Positions 7,832-16,936 of a stretch of 49,374 nt of DNA are shown here, piece by piece (position 1 is the first letter of the stretch; each line of letters starts with the position of its first letter). Below the pieces are notes generated by a model. The model had not been told where the DNA came from. It searched no databases and worked only from the letters and a program-made list of their open reading frames with translations. Position numbers and translations under genes: made by a program. This DNA comes from an uncultured Lachnospiraceae bacterium. GTDB lineage: Bacteria; Bacillota; Clostridia; Lachnospirales; Lachnospiraceae. The DNA lies in contig CATLGV010000026.1 in the NCBI GenBank assembly GCA_949948735.1, positions 1 to 49,374 of the forward strand, in the 5' to 3' direction.

Positions 7832-8215
7832 CTATCGGTCCATCTCTCTTCCGAGCGTGAGCTTCTTTATATAAACATCGGGATTTTTCCGCATCTCGAC
7901 CATATCCCAAAACGCCTTCAAAACCATCCTGTCTTTATTGCAGGCATCCGTATTTTTCCCCGAATCCCCGATAATATTATACCGGTTCATCTGCCACACA
8001 TACAGATCAATCATACTGTACCCGCAGCACTTCACATTCTCCGTCAGATAATGATGCTCCAGATAAAAGACAAGCTCCTCAAAAAGATCCGGCGCTCCCA
8101 GAATCGCCTCCCACAGCTTATCGCACCACGCCTGCGGCTCACCTGCGATTTTGCCCAGGGCCGACAATCCCTCATATACCTTAACCCGTCTGGCATCATA
8201 CACAATTCCCGCCAT
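7832..8215 (-). CDS. conserved-looking hypothetical protein
   Basis: The 127-residue soluble protein is rich in Trp, Tyr and charged residues (for example QAWCDKLWEAIL, YVWQMNRYNIIGD) and looks like a genuine, mainly helical domain. No family or catalytic motif is recognised. The ATG follows GAGGATG; a TTTACG/TAGGAT promoter lies at 8300-8328. The DUF1700 gene starts 77 bases downstream on the same strand, so the two are probably co-transcribed and end at the 7192-7227 terminator. The frame covers the 5' extension of the DUF1700 reading frame, which is why the shorter DUF1700 start is preferred. Confidence 0.65.
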   Translation of the reverse strand: MAGIVYDARRVKVYEGLSALGKIAGEPQAWCDKLWEAILGAPDLFEELVFYLEHHYLTENVKCCGYSMIDLYVWQMNRYNIIGDSGKNTDACNKDRMVLKAFWDMVEMRKNPDVYIKKLTLGREMDR

Positions 8216-8299
8216 CGCGCAACATCCTCTTTCCGCTCTGTTACCGCCCGCATCCCTTCCGAATGCATCCGCATTCCCCTGCGAACCGTCCTTTTTATT

Positions 8300-8328
8300 A
8301 TCCTATCACACTATCAGAATATCGTAAA
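8300..8328 (-). promoter_or_regulatory. possible promoter of the 7832-8215 gene
   Basis: On the minus strand TTTACG (8323-8328) and TAGGAT (8300-8305) lie 17 bases apart, about 85 bases before the start codon. Confidence 0.4.
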
Positions 8329-8369
8329 TGGAGCAAATATGAAACAAATATTAAAAAATCAGAAAAAGC

Positions 8370-9383
8370 TTATAAAAGCTGCTTCACCGACCCGCCCGCT
8401 ATCAGCCGCCCGCTGATAACCTGCTGGTCTATCGCGGTTGCCTTGGGATTCTCAATCAGGCTTATCAGCCTGCGGGCCGCCAGAATGCCGATTTGCTCGG
8501 TGTTCTGCCAATAGGTTGTCAGCCGCGGCTCTATCTGGGACGCTATCACGCTCCCGTCATAGCCCGCCACCGAAATATCCCGGGGAATTTTTAATCCCCG
8601 GTCTTTGATGGCGTTGATGCCCCCGATTGCGGAAAAGTCGTCGGCGTAAACAATACAGGTCGGCGGCTCCTCCAGCTCCAGCAGACGGTTCGTGAGCACC
8701 CCCGCAATATGAGAGTCTCTGTATTTCCCCCGGCAGACGTATGCTTCCCTTATCGGTATCCCCTGCTGCTCCAGAAACCGGTAGTATGTTGACAGCCTGT
8801 TCGTCGTTACCAGCGATTCTTCTCCGTATATATAGGCAATCCTGCGGTGCCCCCGTCCGCAAATATAGTCCAGAAGCGCTTCCATGCCGCCGATATTGTC
8901 CGACATAACCGCAATCCTGCCGTTACAGACATAATCGACTGTAACGACGGCAAGACTGCTCTGCAGCAGCTCCGCCACCTCCGGATCCTCGTAATCCGCA
9001 ACGGCTATCATCACGCCGTCCATCCGGCGGTAAAGGCTGTGCTCCAGATACGACATCCTGTCCCTGCGAAGCTTGGAATTGCTCAAAAACGTAATGTCAT
9101 AGCCGCAATTCTCCGCCTCATTCTTAAAATGCTCCAGCACCTGTGAAAAGTAATCATGCGCAAATCCGCTCCCCGAGGCATCCTTGTACAGCACGCCAAG
9201 GTTGTAGCTTTTATTTGTTTTGAGCGCCCGTGCCGATAAATTGGGGAGATAGCCCAGCTCCTTGGCCGTGCGCTTTACCAGGGCCTTCGTCTCCCCGCCG
9301 ATGTCGCTGTGATTGTTCAATGCCTTGCTGACTGTGGCGACCGACACGCCGCATGCAGCGGCAATATCCTTCATGGAAACCAT
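8370..9383 (-). CDS. LacI/GalR family transcriptional regulator of the cellobiose phosphorylase gene
   Basis: The protein (337 residues from the ATG at 9383) starts with a LacI helix-turn-helix: MKDIAAACGVSVATVSKALN, followed by the hinge PNLSARALKT. The rest is a periplasmic-binding-type effector domain with the family end YDGSVIASQIEPRLTTYWQN and a C-terminal GGSVKQLL. It is transcribed away from the phosphorylase gene, and both promoters carry the same 13-bp operator CTTAAACGTTTTC, so it most likely represses both itself and the phosphorylase gene in the absence of a sugar inducer (probably cellobiose or a related disaccharide; inferred). The start follows a GGCGGGGGG ribosome binding site; an ATG three codons later is possible. 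A short AGCTT/AAGCT hairpin with T5 just after the stop may terminate. Confidence 0.9.
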   Translation of the reverse strand: MVSMKDIAAACGVSVATVSKALNNHSDIGGETKALVKRTAKELGYLPNLSARALKTNKSYNLGVLYKDASGSGFAHDYFSQVLEHFKNEAENCGYDITFLSNSKLRRDRMSYLEHSLYRRMDGVMIAVADYEDPEVAELLQSSLAVVTVDYVCNGRIAVMSDNIGGMEALLDYICGRGHRRIAYIYGEESLVTTNRLSTYYRFLEQQGIPIREAYVCRGKYRDSHIAGVLTNRLLELEEPPTCIVYADDFSAIGGINAIKDRGLKIPRDISVAGYDGSVIASQIEPRLTTYWQNTEQIGILAARRLISLIENPKATAIDQQVISGRLIAGGSVKQLL

Positions 9384-9405
9384 GCGTATTATCCCCCCGC
9401 CTCTT

Positions 9406-9418
9406 CTTAAACGTTTTC
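9406..9418. promoter_or_regulatory. LacI-family operator, copy 1
   Basis: CTTAAACGTTTTC with the central AAACGTTT typical of LacI-family sites. It lies just downstream of the -10 box of the regulator gene, where a bound repressor would block transcription. An identical 13-mer is at 9631-9643. Confidence 0.7.
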
Positions 9419-9425
9419 GCCCCTT

Positions 9426-9454
9426 ATTATATATTATTTTGCATAGTATTTCAA
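9426..9454 (-). promoter_or_regulatory. promoter of the LacI-type regulator gene
   Basis: On the minus strand TTGAAA (9449-9454) and TATAAT (9426-9431) are 17 bases apart. Confidence 0.75.
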
Positions 9455-9584
9455 TGTTTTGCACCAATCTTATATATACTTTTCACAATGCAGGCTCTTT
9501 TTACACAGCCTGCTCTGCTTTTTCTTTATCCGGACGACTCTGGAAAATACTTTATCGTTATTTTGCTTATCTCTAATTATTACC

Positions 9585-9613
9585 TTGATTTTATGCTTCT
9601 TTTTCTGTATAAT
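9585..9613 (+). promoter_or_regulatory. promoter of the cellobiose phosphorylase gene
   Basis: TTGATT (9585-9590) and a perfect TATAAT (9608-9613) with a 17-base spacer; the start of transcription would be near 9620, directly in front of the operator. Confidence 0.8.
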
Positions 9614-9622
9614 TCGTTACAT

Positions 9623-9643
9623 AACGTTTACTTAAACGTTTTC
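9623..9643. promoter_or_regulatory. LacI-family operator, copy 2 (double palindrome)
   Basis: The perfect inverted repeat AACGTTTACTTAAACGTT (9623-9640) overlaps a second copy of CTTAAACGTTTTC (9631-9643). It covers the first transcribed bases of the phosphorylase gene, a classical repression position. Confidence 0.75.
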
Positions 9644-9695
9644 TTAACCGCAAATCATTTTACTCTCTAAACACAGAGAAGAAAGGAACGCATTT

Positions 9696-12134
9696 ATGAA
9701 ATTTGGTTATTTTGACGACGCGAACCGCGAATATGTGATTACCACGCCGAAGACTCCGCTGCCGTGGATCAATTATCTGGGCTGCAAGGAATTCTTTTCC
9801 CTTATATCCAACACCTGCGGCGGCTATACTTTTTATAAGGACGCAAAGCTGCTGCGCCTGACACGTTACCGCTACAATGATGTGCCCTATGACACCAACG
9901 GCAAATATTTCTACATAAAGGACGGCGATACCGTCTGGAATCCCGGCTGGCAGCCGACAAAGACGGCATTGGATTCCTATGAATGCCGCCACGGTATCGG
10001 CTACAGCCGTTTTACCGCTTCCAAGGACAATATACAGGCCTCCGTCCTTACCTTTGTACCCATGAACGACAACTGTGAGCTTTCGCGGCTTACCGTCAAA
10101 AATACCGGCAATGCGCCGAAAACCATCTCTGTCTTTTCTTATGTGGAATGGTGCCTTTGGAACGCCGACGACGATTCCCGCAATTTCCAGCGGAATCTGA
10201 GCACCGGTGAGGTCGAGGTTGTCGGCTCCGCCATCTACCACAAGACGGAATACCGCGAGCGCAGGAATCATTACGCGGTTTATACCGTAAATACTGCCGT
10301 AGACGCCTTTGACACGATTCGCGAAAGCTTTATCGGCACTTATAACGGCGCGGACAGGCCCCAGGCCGTTCTTGCCGGCAAATGCACCAACTCCATGGCA
10401 AGCGGCTGGTCTCCCATCGCGGCGCACCAGATCAACGTCACGCTTGCGCCGGGCGAGGAAAAGTCCTACGTCTTCCTGCTGGGCTATATTGAAAATCCGG
10501 CGGCGGACAAATTCGAAGCCCCCAACGTAATCAATAAAAAACCCGCCGAAGCAATGATCGCCAGATACAGCTCCGACGACGCCGTCGACGCCGCCTTTAC
10601 CGAGCTGAACCAGTATTGGAGCGCGCTGCTTAGCCGTTACACCATTTCCTCCGCCAACGAAAAGGTCAACCGCATGGTAAACATCTGGAACCAGTACCAG
10701 TGCATGGTTACCTTCAACATGAGCCGCTCCGCTTCTTATTATGAATCCGGTATCGGCCGCGGTATGGGCTTCCGTGACTCCTGCCAGGATCTGCTTGGCT
10801 TCGTGCATCTCATCCCGGACAGAGCCAGGGAGCGTATCATCGACATTGCCTCTACCCAGTTCCAGGACGGCAGCGCCTATCATCAGTACCAGCCGCTCAC
10901 CAAAAAGGGCAACTCCGACATCGGAAGCGGCTTCAATGACGACCCGCTGTGGCTGATAGCCGGAACCAGCGCATATATCCGCGAGACCGGCGACCTTGGT
11001 ATCCTGAAGGAAATGGTGCCTTATGACAACGATATGAGCGTTGCGACTACACTGATGGAGCATCTGAAGCGCTCCTTCGACTATATCGTTACACATAAGG
11101 GGCCGCATCGCCTGCCACTGATCGGACGCGCGGACTGGAACGACTGCCTGAATCTCAACTGCTTCTCCGAACAGCCCGGCGAATCCTTCCAGACCTTCGG
11201 TCCGAGCGAAGGCCCTGTCGCGGAGTCCGTATTTATCGCAGGCATGTTTGTCAAATACGGCGAGGAATACGCGCAGCTTGCCGAGCTGCTTGGCGATACG
11301 GCGGAGGCGGAGCGCGCAAGGAGCGAGGTTGCCGTAATGTACGACGCAGTGCTAAAGGACGGCTGGGACGGCGAATGGTTTGTCCGCGCATATGACGCCT
11401 ACAGCCACAAGGTAGGCTCAAAGGAATGCGAGGAAGGGCAGATTTACATTGAGCCGCAGGGCTTCTGCGCGCTTGCCGGCATCGGCGTAAAGGAAGGGCT
11501 TGCGCAGAAGGCGCTTGATTCGGTAAAGGAACGGCTGGATACCCCGTATGGCGTGATGATTCTGCAGCCCGCCTATACAAAATACCATGTCGAGCTTGGC
11601 GAGATTTCCTCTTACCCGCCCGGATACAAAGAGAACGCAGGTATTTTCTGCCACAACAACCCGTGGGTGTCCATCGCGGAAACCGTTATCGGCCGCGGCG
11701 ACAGAGCCTTCGAGATTTACCGGAAAACCTGCCCCGCTTATGTGGAGGATATCAGCGAAATCCACAGGACCGAGCCGTATGTATATTCACAGATGGTCGC
11801 GGGACGCGACGCCAAGTATCACGGCGAGGCAAAAAACAGCTGGCTGACAGGGACCGCGGCATGGACGTTTATCAACATCTCCCAGTATATTCTGGGCGTA
11901 TACCCCACGCACACGGGACTCCGCATAGACCCCTGCATCCCTGCGGACTTTGGCGATTTTGAGATTACCAGAAGCTTCCGCGGCGCGGTATATCATATCC
12001 ATGTCAAGAATCCTTCCGGGGTTCAGAAGGGCGTTGCATCCATGACCGTAGACGGCGCGCCCGTAAGCGGGTGTATCATTCCGTTTGCGGAGGGCAGACA
12101 GGAAGTTACGGTAGAGGTTGTAATGGGAAAATAA
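9696..12134 (+). CDS. cellobiose phosphorylase (GH94)
   Basis: The 812-residue protein closely follows the clostridial cellobiose phosphorylase pattern from its first residues ([38 protein letters not shown]). The N-terminal beta-sandwich is followed by a helical barrel with the catalytic motif DWNDCLN, whose second Asp (residue 483) is the general acid of the family, and a C-terminal beta-jelly roll. Reaction: cellobiose + phosphate gives alpha-glucose 1-phosphate + glucose, in the cytoplasm, saving ATP. A ribosome binding site AAAGGAACG precedes the ATG. Regulation is by the divergent LacI-type protein. No cellobiose transporter is adjacent. Other GH94 specificities (cellodextrin, laminaribiose) are less likely given the strong N-terminal match recalled. 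Confidence 0.92.
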   Translation: MKFGYFDDANREYVITTPKTPLPWINYLGCKEFFSLISNTCGGYTFYKDAKLLRLTRYRYNDVPYDTNGKYFYIKDGDTVWNPGWQPTKTALDSYECRHGIGYSRFTASKDNIQASVLTFVPMNDNCELSRLTVKNTGNAPKTISVFSYVEWCLWNADDDSRNFQRNLSTGEVEVVGSAIYHKTEYRERRNHYAVYTVNTAVDAFDTIRESFIGTYNGADRPQAVLAGKCTNSMASGWSPIAAHQINVTLAPGEEKSYVFLLGYIENPAADKFEAPNVINKKPAEAMIARYSSDDAVDAAFTELNQYWSALLSRYTISSANEKVNRMVNIWNQYQCMVTFNMSRSASYYESGIGRGMGFRDSCQDLLGFVHLIPDRARERIIDIASTQFQDGSAYHQYQPLTKKGNSDIGSGFNDDPLWLIAGTSAYIRETGDLGILKEMVPYDNDMSVATTLMEHLKRSFDYIVTHKGPHRLPLIGRADWNDCLNLNCFSEQPGESFQTFGPSEGPVAESVFIAGMFVKYGEEYAQLAELLGDTAEAERARSEVAVMYDAVLKDGWDGEWFVRAYDAYSHKVGSKECEEGQIYIEPQGFCALAGIGVKEGLAQKALDSVKERLDTPYGVMILQPAYTKYHVELGEISSYPPGYKENAGIFCHNNPWVSIAETVIGRGDRAFEIYRKTCPAYVEDISEIHRTEPYVYSQMVAGRDAKYHGEAKNSWLTGTAAWTFINISQYILGVYPTHTGLRIDPCIPADFGDFEITRSFRGAVYHIHVKNPSGVQKGVASMTVDGAPVSGCIIPFAEGRQEVTVEVVMGK

Positions 12135-12197
12135 AAACGCAGACCCTGCGGTGTGCGTTTAACGAATTGGCGGCAGGCCTGCCGCCAATCCGTTCTT
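12133..12197 (+). terminator. tandem hairpins after the phosphorylase gene
   Basis: The first hairpin (12133-12160) has arms AAACGCA/TGCGTTT. The second (12161-12197) contains a perfect 24-bp palindrome at 12166-12189 (each arm 12 bp, G+C-rich) inside outer AACG/CGTT arms. U-tracts are short, so termination efficiency is uncertain; the second may also stabilise the mRNA end. Confidence 0.6.
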
Positions 12198-12239
12198 AAC
12201 AGGCACTGTATGCCGTCGCAATTTCCCGCAAAAAAGCAG

Positions 12240-12268
12240 TTGCACCCCATCCCTTCTTTTGCTACAAT
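12240..12268 (+). promoter_or_regulatory. promoter of the secreted-protein gene
   Basis: TTGCAC (12240-12245) and TACAAT (12263-12268) with a 17-base spacer, 36 bases before the ATG at 12304. Confidence 0.6.
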
Positions 12269-12303
12269 AATGGATAGATTATGCGAAAGGAGCGGATTCT
12301 CTT

Positions 12304-12708
12304 ATGAAAATAAAACAATTCCATAAAACCATCTGCTTCCTGCTCATAACCGCGTTATTATTTTTAGGCATGTATTCAAATGACGCGCAGACGGCTTCTT
12401 CCTCTGCGCATGCTTCTGATACTGCCGTCTCTTCACTGCGGGCCTGCGACAGCAGTGCGCTTGCGCAGTATATCTTCAACGAGGAGGGCCTGACCCAGCA
12501 TAGCTGCGTCGCGCTGCTTCGCGCCTCCGTCAGACGCACTGCGGACAAGGCCGGACGAAGCCCCCTTCCCGTACTGTCTTATGTGGAACAGCTTCCACAG
12601 TCAAATCCTTTTATCTGTGTTGCCTCCGGGAATGAACCCTGTCAGGCAGTCCACAGCAGCACAATTATCATCGGCTATATCCACCTCAAGGATGGGAAAA
12701 AAGCATAA
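12304..12708 (+). CDS. small exported hypothetical protein
   Basis: 134 residues. A basic N-terminus (MKIKQFHK) and hydrophobic core (about 9-24) form a signal peptide or anchor, followed by an Ala/Ser-rich stretch. The mature part contains cysteines in RACDS, QHSCVA, FICVAS and EPCQAV, which could pair outside the cell. It ends in IIIGYIHLKDGKKA. The family is not recognised. The ATG follows AAAGGAGCGG, and a clear promoter lies just upstream. Two tiny membrane-protein genes and the antiporter gene follow on the same strand and may share the transcript. Confidence 0.65.
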   Translation: MKIKQFHKTICFLLITALLFLGMYSNDAQTASSSAHASDTAVSSLRACDSSALAQYIFNEEGLTQHSCVALLRASVRRTADKAGRSPLPVLSYVEQLPQSNPFICVASGNEPCQAVHSSTIIIGYIHLKDGKKA

Positions 12709-12779
12709 CATGTACATGTGTTATTTAATTCTGCCGCCTGATAAGCGGTTTCTTTTCGTATGCACTGGAGGTATGCATT

Positions 12780-12911
12780 ATGCTTGAAAATATCATCTTT
12801 ATCCTGCTGACGGCCGTTATGGCGGCTGCCGGCGTGTGCGTCTGGCGGCTTGAGTTTCGCGGGCCGAAAGCAGGCGGGAAAGAACACTTGGATGAAAAGA
12901 GAAACAAGTGA
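12780..12911 (+). CDS. 43-residue single-helix membrane peptide
   Basis: The short frame begins MLENIIFILLTAVMAAAGVC and continues with a basic, soluble tail ending EHLDEKRNK. One transmembrane helix (about 4-22) with the charged tail probably in the cytoplasm. The ATG lies eight bases after GGAGG. Nothing is known about its role; position before another small membrane protein and a cation antiporter suggests an envelope function, possibly as a small regulatory subunit (inferred). Confidence 0.55.
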   Translation: MLENIIFILLTAVMAAAGVCVWRLEFRGPKAGGKEHLDEKRNK

Positions 12912-12957
12912 AGGATAACGCCTTTGCTTGCAAATTGTGGTCAAATGGAGGTCAACT

Positions 12958-13101
12958 ATGAATATTGGATTACTTTTATTAATTATCTTCGGGGGCAGCG
13001 TCGGCATTCTGTCGACCATCTATATCCTGATATCGCTTTTCGGTACAATTATTTATAAAATATTTCGCAAAATAAAATATCATGCGTCTCTGTACGATTA
13101 A
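12958..13101 (+). CDS. 47-residue single-helix membrane peptide
   Basis: The frame begins [20 protein letters not shown] and keeps a hydrophobic character to about residue 34, then ends in a basic stretch ([14 protein letters not shown]). A TGGAGG site precedes the ATG by six bases. The antiporter gene starts 23 bases later, so translation of both from one mRNA is likely. It could be a small partner of the antiporter. No family is recognised. Confidence 0.6.
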   Translation: MNIGLLLLIIFGGSVGILSTIYILISLFGTIIYKIFRKIKYHASLYD

Positions 13102-13124
13102 TTACTTATGGAAAGGAATTTACC

Positions 13125-14045
13125 ATGATTTTTATGCAGCTACTGTTATTGGCCGTCGGTTTCCTCATGCTTGTCAGGGGCGCTGACTGGTTTGTGGATG
13201 GAACTGCGGGAATCGCAGGGAAATTCGGCATTCCGCAGCTTGTTATCGGCCTGACGATCGTCGCCATGGGAACCAGCGCTCCCGAGGCGGCGGTCAGCAT
13301 TACGGCAGCCTTACAGGATAACGCCGGCATCACCATCGGAAATGTTGTCGGCAGCAATATCCTGAACATCCTGATTATTTTAGGAATTACATCTGTTATA
13401 ATAACACTATCCATACAATCCTCAACCATTCGATACGAGATACCCTTTATGATCGGTATCACTGTGGTTCTTTTGCTGATGGGATTCACCGATTCCTGTG
13501 TCACACATATGGAGGGAATCGCACTCTGGGGCTTGTTCCTTCTGTATCTGCTATACCTGTTCAGGCTTTCCAGGGACCGGGCCCCGCAGGAGAACACAGA
13601 AGTCAGAAGCGTTCCCCGTCTGCTGGCCTGTGCGGCCGTCGGCGGTGGAATGATTGTCGCGGGGAGTCATATCACCGTTGACAGCGCTACGGCAATTGCG
13701 AGAATTGTCGGCCTGAGCGAGCGCTTTATCGGGCTGACGATTGTCGCGCTCGGCACCTCCCTGCCCGAGCTTGTCACCTCTGTCACGGCTGCCCGGAAGG
13801 GGAATGCCGATATTGCGGTGGGCAATATCGTCGGCAGTAATATTTTTAATATTCTGTTTGTCATTGGCACTACCGCATTTATTACACCTGTTATATTTGA
13901 ACCTAAGTTTCTGATTGACACTGTAATCGCTGTTTTTACCGGCGTATTTCTCTGGATAAGCGTCTGCCGCACAAAACGCCTGACACGTCCGTGGGGGCTT
14001 GCCATGCTTTTCGGCTATGGCGCGTATTTTGCCTGGCTGCTGTAA
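13125..14045 (+). CDS. calcium/sodium antiporter, CaCA family (YrbG-like)
   Basis: The 306-residue integral membrane protein shows the two inverted alpha-repeats of the Ca2+/cation antiporter family. Repeat 1: [17 protein letters not shown] then [16 protein letters not shown]; repeat 2: [16 protein letters not shown] then [16 protein letters not shown]. The acidic residues in both GTSxPE motifs coordinate the cations. About ten hydrophobic segments are visible. It should exchange cytoplasmic Ca2+ (or K+) for external Na+ or H+. The ATG follows GGAAAGG. The two peptide genes before it are closely spaced; a hairpin at 14069-14093 ends the transcript. Confidence 0.9.
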   Translation: MIFMQLLLLAVGFLMLVRGADWFVDGTAGIAGKFGIPQLVIGLTIVAMGTSAPEAAVSITAALQDNAGITIGNVVGSNILNILIILGITSVIITLSIQSSTIRYEIPFMIGITVVLLLMGFTDSCVTHMEGIALWGLFLLYLLYLFRLSRDRAPQENTEVRSVPRLLACAAVGGGMIVAGSHITVDSATAIARIVGLSERFIGLTIVALGTSLPELVTSVTAARKGNADIAVGNIVGSNIFNILFVIGTTAFITPVIFEPKFLIDTVIAVFTGVFLWISVCRTKRLTRPWGLAMLFGYGAYFAWLL

Positions 14046-14068
14046 TAACGGTTCCGGCGGGCATAAAG

Positions 14069-14093
14069 GGGGCTGCCATTTCCCGGCAGCCCT
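14069..14093. terminator. hairpin between convergent genes
   Basis: GGGGCTGCC and GGCAGCCC pair around seven bases. It starts 24 bases after the antiporter stop on + and one base after the helicase stop on -. U-tracts are poor on both sides. Confidence 0.55.
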
Positions 14094-14094
14094 C

Positions 14095-16572
14095 CTATAG
14101 CCAGTCGTTCCAGAACTTCTCAGCCCTTTGGGCGATTTCTTCTACGCTGACAATCTCATATCGGCTCCACTCCCGCGGAAACATGCGCCTGTACGAATAG
14201 TCCAGAAACCGCTCGTCCAGCAGCGCGACCACGCCCACGTCCTCCGCTGTCCGGATAACGCGTCCCGCCGACTGCAGCACCTTATTCATTCCCGGAAACC
14301 GGTACGCATAGTCAAAGCCGTTTTCCCCCTGCTCGTCAAAATGCGCTTTTAAAAGCTCCCGCTCGCAGCACACCTGCGGAATACCGGTGCCTACGATCAG
14401 CACGCCGATTAAGCTGTCGTGCTTCAAGTCAATCCCCTCCGAGAAAATGCCGCCCATCACGCAGAAGCCAATCAGAATCCGATCCTCCTCCTGTTCAAGC
14501 TCAAAGTCGATTCTGCCCGCAACATCACACGCCTCATTACCCTGAAAGCGCAGGAGAAACGCCTCCCGCTGCTCCTCGCTCATCCGCTCCTCCTGAATCA
14601 CGCATTCCATAACAGCCTCGTCAAAATATTCGGCCATAAAGCAGGCATGCACCTGCTCCAAAAACTGATGAGACGGCAGAAACACCATATAATTTCCGTA
14701 ACGCTCCCTTACCATGCCATTGATATAACGGGCAATGCGCCTGTATTCCTCCGCGCCGCGCCTGGTATATTTGCTGGTCACATCCTTCGCGATAAAAAGC
14801 GCCTTCTTTTCCTCCTCAAATGCGGATCTCGCATATACCTCATAATCCTGCGCTTCACCCCCCAGAAGCTTTTTGTAATACTGTATCGGCAAAAGCGTCG
14901 CGGAAAACAGAATCGCACTGCGCCCGTGCGCCATACACTGGCGCAGATTGCGCGCCGGATTGACACAAAGCAGCTTCAGCATAAAATCCCCGTCGTCCAT
15001 CAGCTGGCTGTACGCCGTATAGCTGTCATCCATAAGCTCATACATATTGAGGAAATGAGCCGCCGCAAAATAGAGCTCCAGCACCTCGTCTCTGTCGGGA
15101 AAGCTCTCATGGTCGTCCAAAAACTCATCCAGCGCGCCGTACAGACGGTTCAGGGCCGACACAAAGCCGTCGATGGCATGCTCCTGACGGTATCCGTCGC
15201 ACAAACGCTTCATACCAAGCAGCTCCCGGTTGCATTTTTCCAAAAGCCCCGTTACCTTTGTTTTGTAATCCTTCAGCAGCTTTTTGACCTTTAAAAAGGA
15301 ATTTTTAAACAAAGGCGCGCTGTACATCTCCCGCCCGCGCTCAAGCAGGTTGTGCGCCTCGTCAATCAGGAAAATATAATCCCTGCACGGCATCCCTTCC
15401 GAAAAAAAGCGCTTCAAATATACGCGCGGGTCAAATACATAATTGTAATCGCAGATGACGGCGTCGGCAAAAAGGCTCATATCCAGACTCATTTCAAAGG
15501 GGCAGACCTGATGCCTCTGCGCATACTCGGATACCTTTTCCCGCGTAAAGTGCTCCTCGTGCACCAGCAGATCGTACATGGCGTCGTTGATACGGTCATA
15601 ATGCCCTTTCGCGTAAGGGCATACATCCGGATTGCACTCCGCCTCCTGCCCCGCGGACTTCAGGAAACAGATTTTATCCTTCGCTGTAATAACAATTGTT
15701 TTTATACGGAGGCCCTCCTGCTGCAGCAGGGAGAAGCATTCCTGCGCGACCGTCCGCGTGATGGTCTTCGCCGTCAGGTAAAATATCTTCTCCGCCAGCC
15801 CCTCCCCCATCGCCTTCACCGCCGGAAATACGGTGGATATCGTCTTTCCCACACCCGTCGGCGCCTCCAGGAACAGCCTTCTGCGGTGATAGATGGTCCT
15901 ATAGACATTCGAGACCAGCTCCTTCTGCCCGTCCCTGTACGGAAACGGAAATCCGAGCTGCCGGATGGAAGCTGTGCGCGTCTCATGCCACTGAAACTGG
16001 AAATCCGCCCATTTGCGGTACTCCCGCATCAGCGCCTCAAACCATTGTGCAAGCTCTTCAAGAGTATAGTCCTCATGGAAGTACTTGAGCTCCTCCGTCT
16101 CCATATGACAATAGGTGATTCGCACGCCGATATCGGACAGCCCGCACCTCCTGGCATATATATACGCATAGCATTTTGCCTGCGCAAGGTGGACGCCTGC
16201 AGGCTCATGCAGACGCGCAAGCTCTCTGTAGGTACCTTTAATCTCATCGACAACCACCTTTTGATCCGGCGCCGCCGGAAGCGTCTGCCCGCTCCTTTCG
16301 CCGTCCGCAGGCAGGCCCTGATGCCGTTCCCAGTCATAATCAATAATGCCGTCCGCTCTTCCTTCTATAATAATGTCATAGCCCGAAGCGTTCCATACCT
16401 GTTTCAGCCCGACCTCGGCATGATATTCGCTGCCCATGCGCCGCTGTATCATCCTGTGGATACGTCCGCCCTCCTGCATGGCGTTCTCAGCGCTGCCGGA
16501 TCTTCGATTGTCTATATTTCCCTCACGCAGTATGAATTCTACAAGCTGCCTGACCGATACGCGTATTTCCAT
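14095..16572 (-). CDS. PD-(D/E)XK nuclease fused to Fe-S DinG/Rad3-type DNA helicase
   Basis: 825 residues from the ATG at 16572, chosen for its GGGAGC site and because family sequence starts there. Residues 1-170 resemble RecB/Cas4-type nucleases: GRIH, GRADGIIDYD, VVDEIKGT (ExK) and QAKCYAYIYA. Then comes a superfamily 2 helicase: Walker A EAPTGVGKT near residue 240; four cysteines that fit the XPD/DinG iron-sulfur cluster (ICFLKS, AECNPD, VCPYAK, QVCPFE); DEAH box LIDEAHNL; and C-terminal motifs SAGRVIRT. Known relatives unwind DNA 5'-3' in repair and replication; the nuclease part may trim the unwound strand. Transcribed alone, convergent to the antiporter. Confidence 0.85.
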   Translation of the reverse strand: MEIRVSVRQLVEFILREGNIDNRRSGSAENAMQEGGRIHRMIQRRMGSEYHAEVGLKQVWNASGYDIIIEGRADGIIDYDWERHQGLPADGERSGQTLPAAPDQKVVVDEIKGTYRELARLHEPAGVHLAQAKCYAYIYARRCGLSDIGVRITYCHMETEELKYFHEDYTLEELAQWFEALMREYRKWADFQFQWHETRTASIRQLGFPFPYRDGQKELVSNVYRTIYHRRRLFLEAPTGVGKTISTVFPAVKAMGEGLAEKIFYLTAKTITRTVAQECFSLLQQEGLRIKTIVITAKDKICFLKSAGQEAECNPDVCPYAKGHYDRINDAMYDLLVHEEHFTREKVSEYAQRHQVCPFEMSLDMSLFADAVICDYNYVFDPRVYLKRFFSEGMPCRDYIFLIDEAHNLLERGREMYSAPLFKNSFLKVKKLLKDYKTKVTGLLEKCNRELLGMKRLCDGYRQEHAIDGFVSALNRLYGALDEFLDDHESFPDRDEVLELYFAAAHFLNMYELMDDSYTAYSQLMDDGDFMLKLLCVNPARNLRQCMAHGRSAILFSATLLPIQYYKKLLGGEAQDYEVYARSAFEEEKKALFIAKDVTSKYTRRGAEEYRRIARYINGMVRERYGNYMVFLPSHQFLEQVHACFMAEYFDEAVMECVIQEERMSEEQREAFLLRFQGNEACDVAGRIDFELEQEEDRILIGFCVMGGIFSEGIDLKHDSLIGVLIVGTGIPQVCCERELLKAHFDEQGENGFDYAYRFPGMNKVLQSAGRVIRTAEDVGVVALLDERFLDYSYRRMFPREWSRYEIVSVEEIAQRAEKFWNDWL

Positions 16573-16936
16573 TTTTGCTCCCATTCCCGGGCATCTGCGG
16601 CTCCTGCCTTTAAATGCCCCTCCCTCTGTGTTGCGGTAGAACCGTATTCCATTTGTAAGCAGCACATTTTACCCGCTTATAATACAGTGTATCACAAAAT
16701 AATAAAAGCGTATATCTTCGCACAATTTATATTTCGTTCCGGCCTCAAATGTCGTTCAAAGCACAACCGGAAAAACTACATATACAAGTCTGATACGCGC
16801 TGTTTCGCGCAGTTGACGGCCCCCTCGAATCCCCTTTAAAAAAACTTCAAATATTTTGATTTTCCCCCTTTACTATTCCTACGTTTTGGTCTATATTTAG
16901 AGGACTGACGTACAAAAAAGAAAAGGAGGTATGTTT
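16573..16936. other. divergent control region, helicase / ABC exporter
   Basis: This 364-base A/T-rich spacer holds no plausible gene. On the plus strand TTGACG (16813-16818) and TTAAAA (16836-16841), 17 bases apart, may form a weak promoter for the exporter. A GCGC/GCGC mini-hairpin lies at about 16799-16810. No operator or riboswitch was recognised. Confidence 0.35.

Noticed and set aside
7755..7910. N-terminal extension of the DUF1700 protein
   Set aside because: Overlaps the end of the upstream gene, lacks family sequence, and a family-typical start is at 7754.
9660..11108. 482-residue open frame on the minus strand opposite cellobiose phosphorylase
   Set aside because: It is antisense to a strongly supported GH94 gene, has no domain pattern or ribosome binding site, and arises from G+C-rich codon structure.
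12712..12735. Short palindromic stretch around ACATGTACATGT
   Set aside because: Too short to interpret as an operator or attachment site; no partner copy was seen.
15352..16839. 495-residue open frame on the plus strand opposite the nuclease-helicase
   Set aside because: Shadow of the helicase gene; Arg/Leu/His-rich with no recognisable domain.
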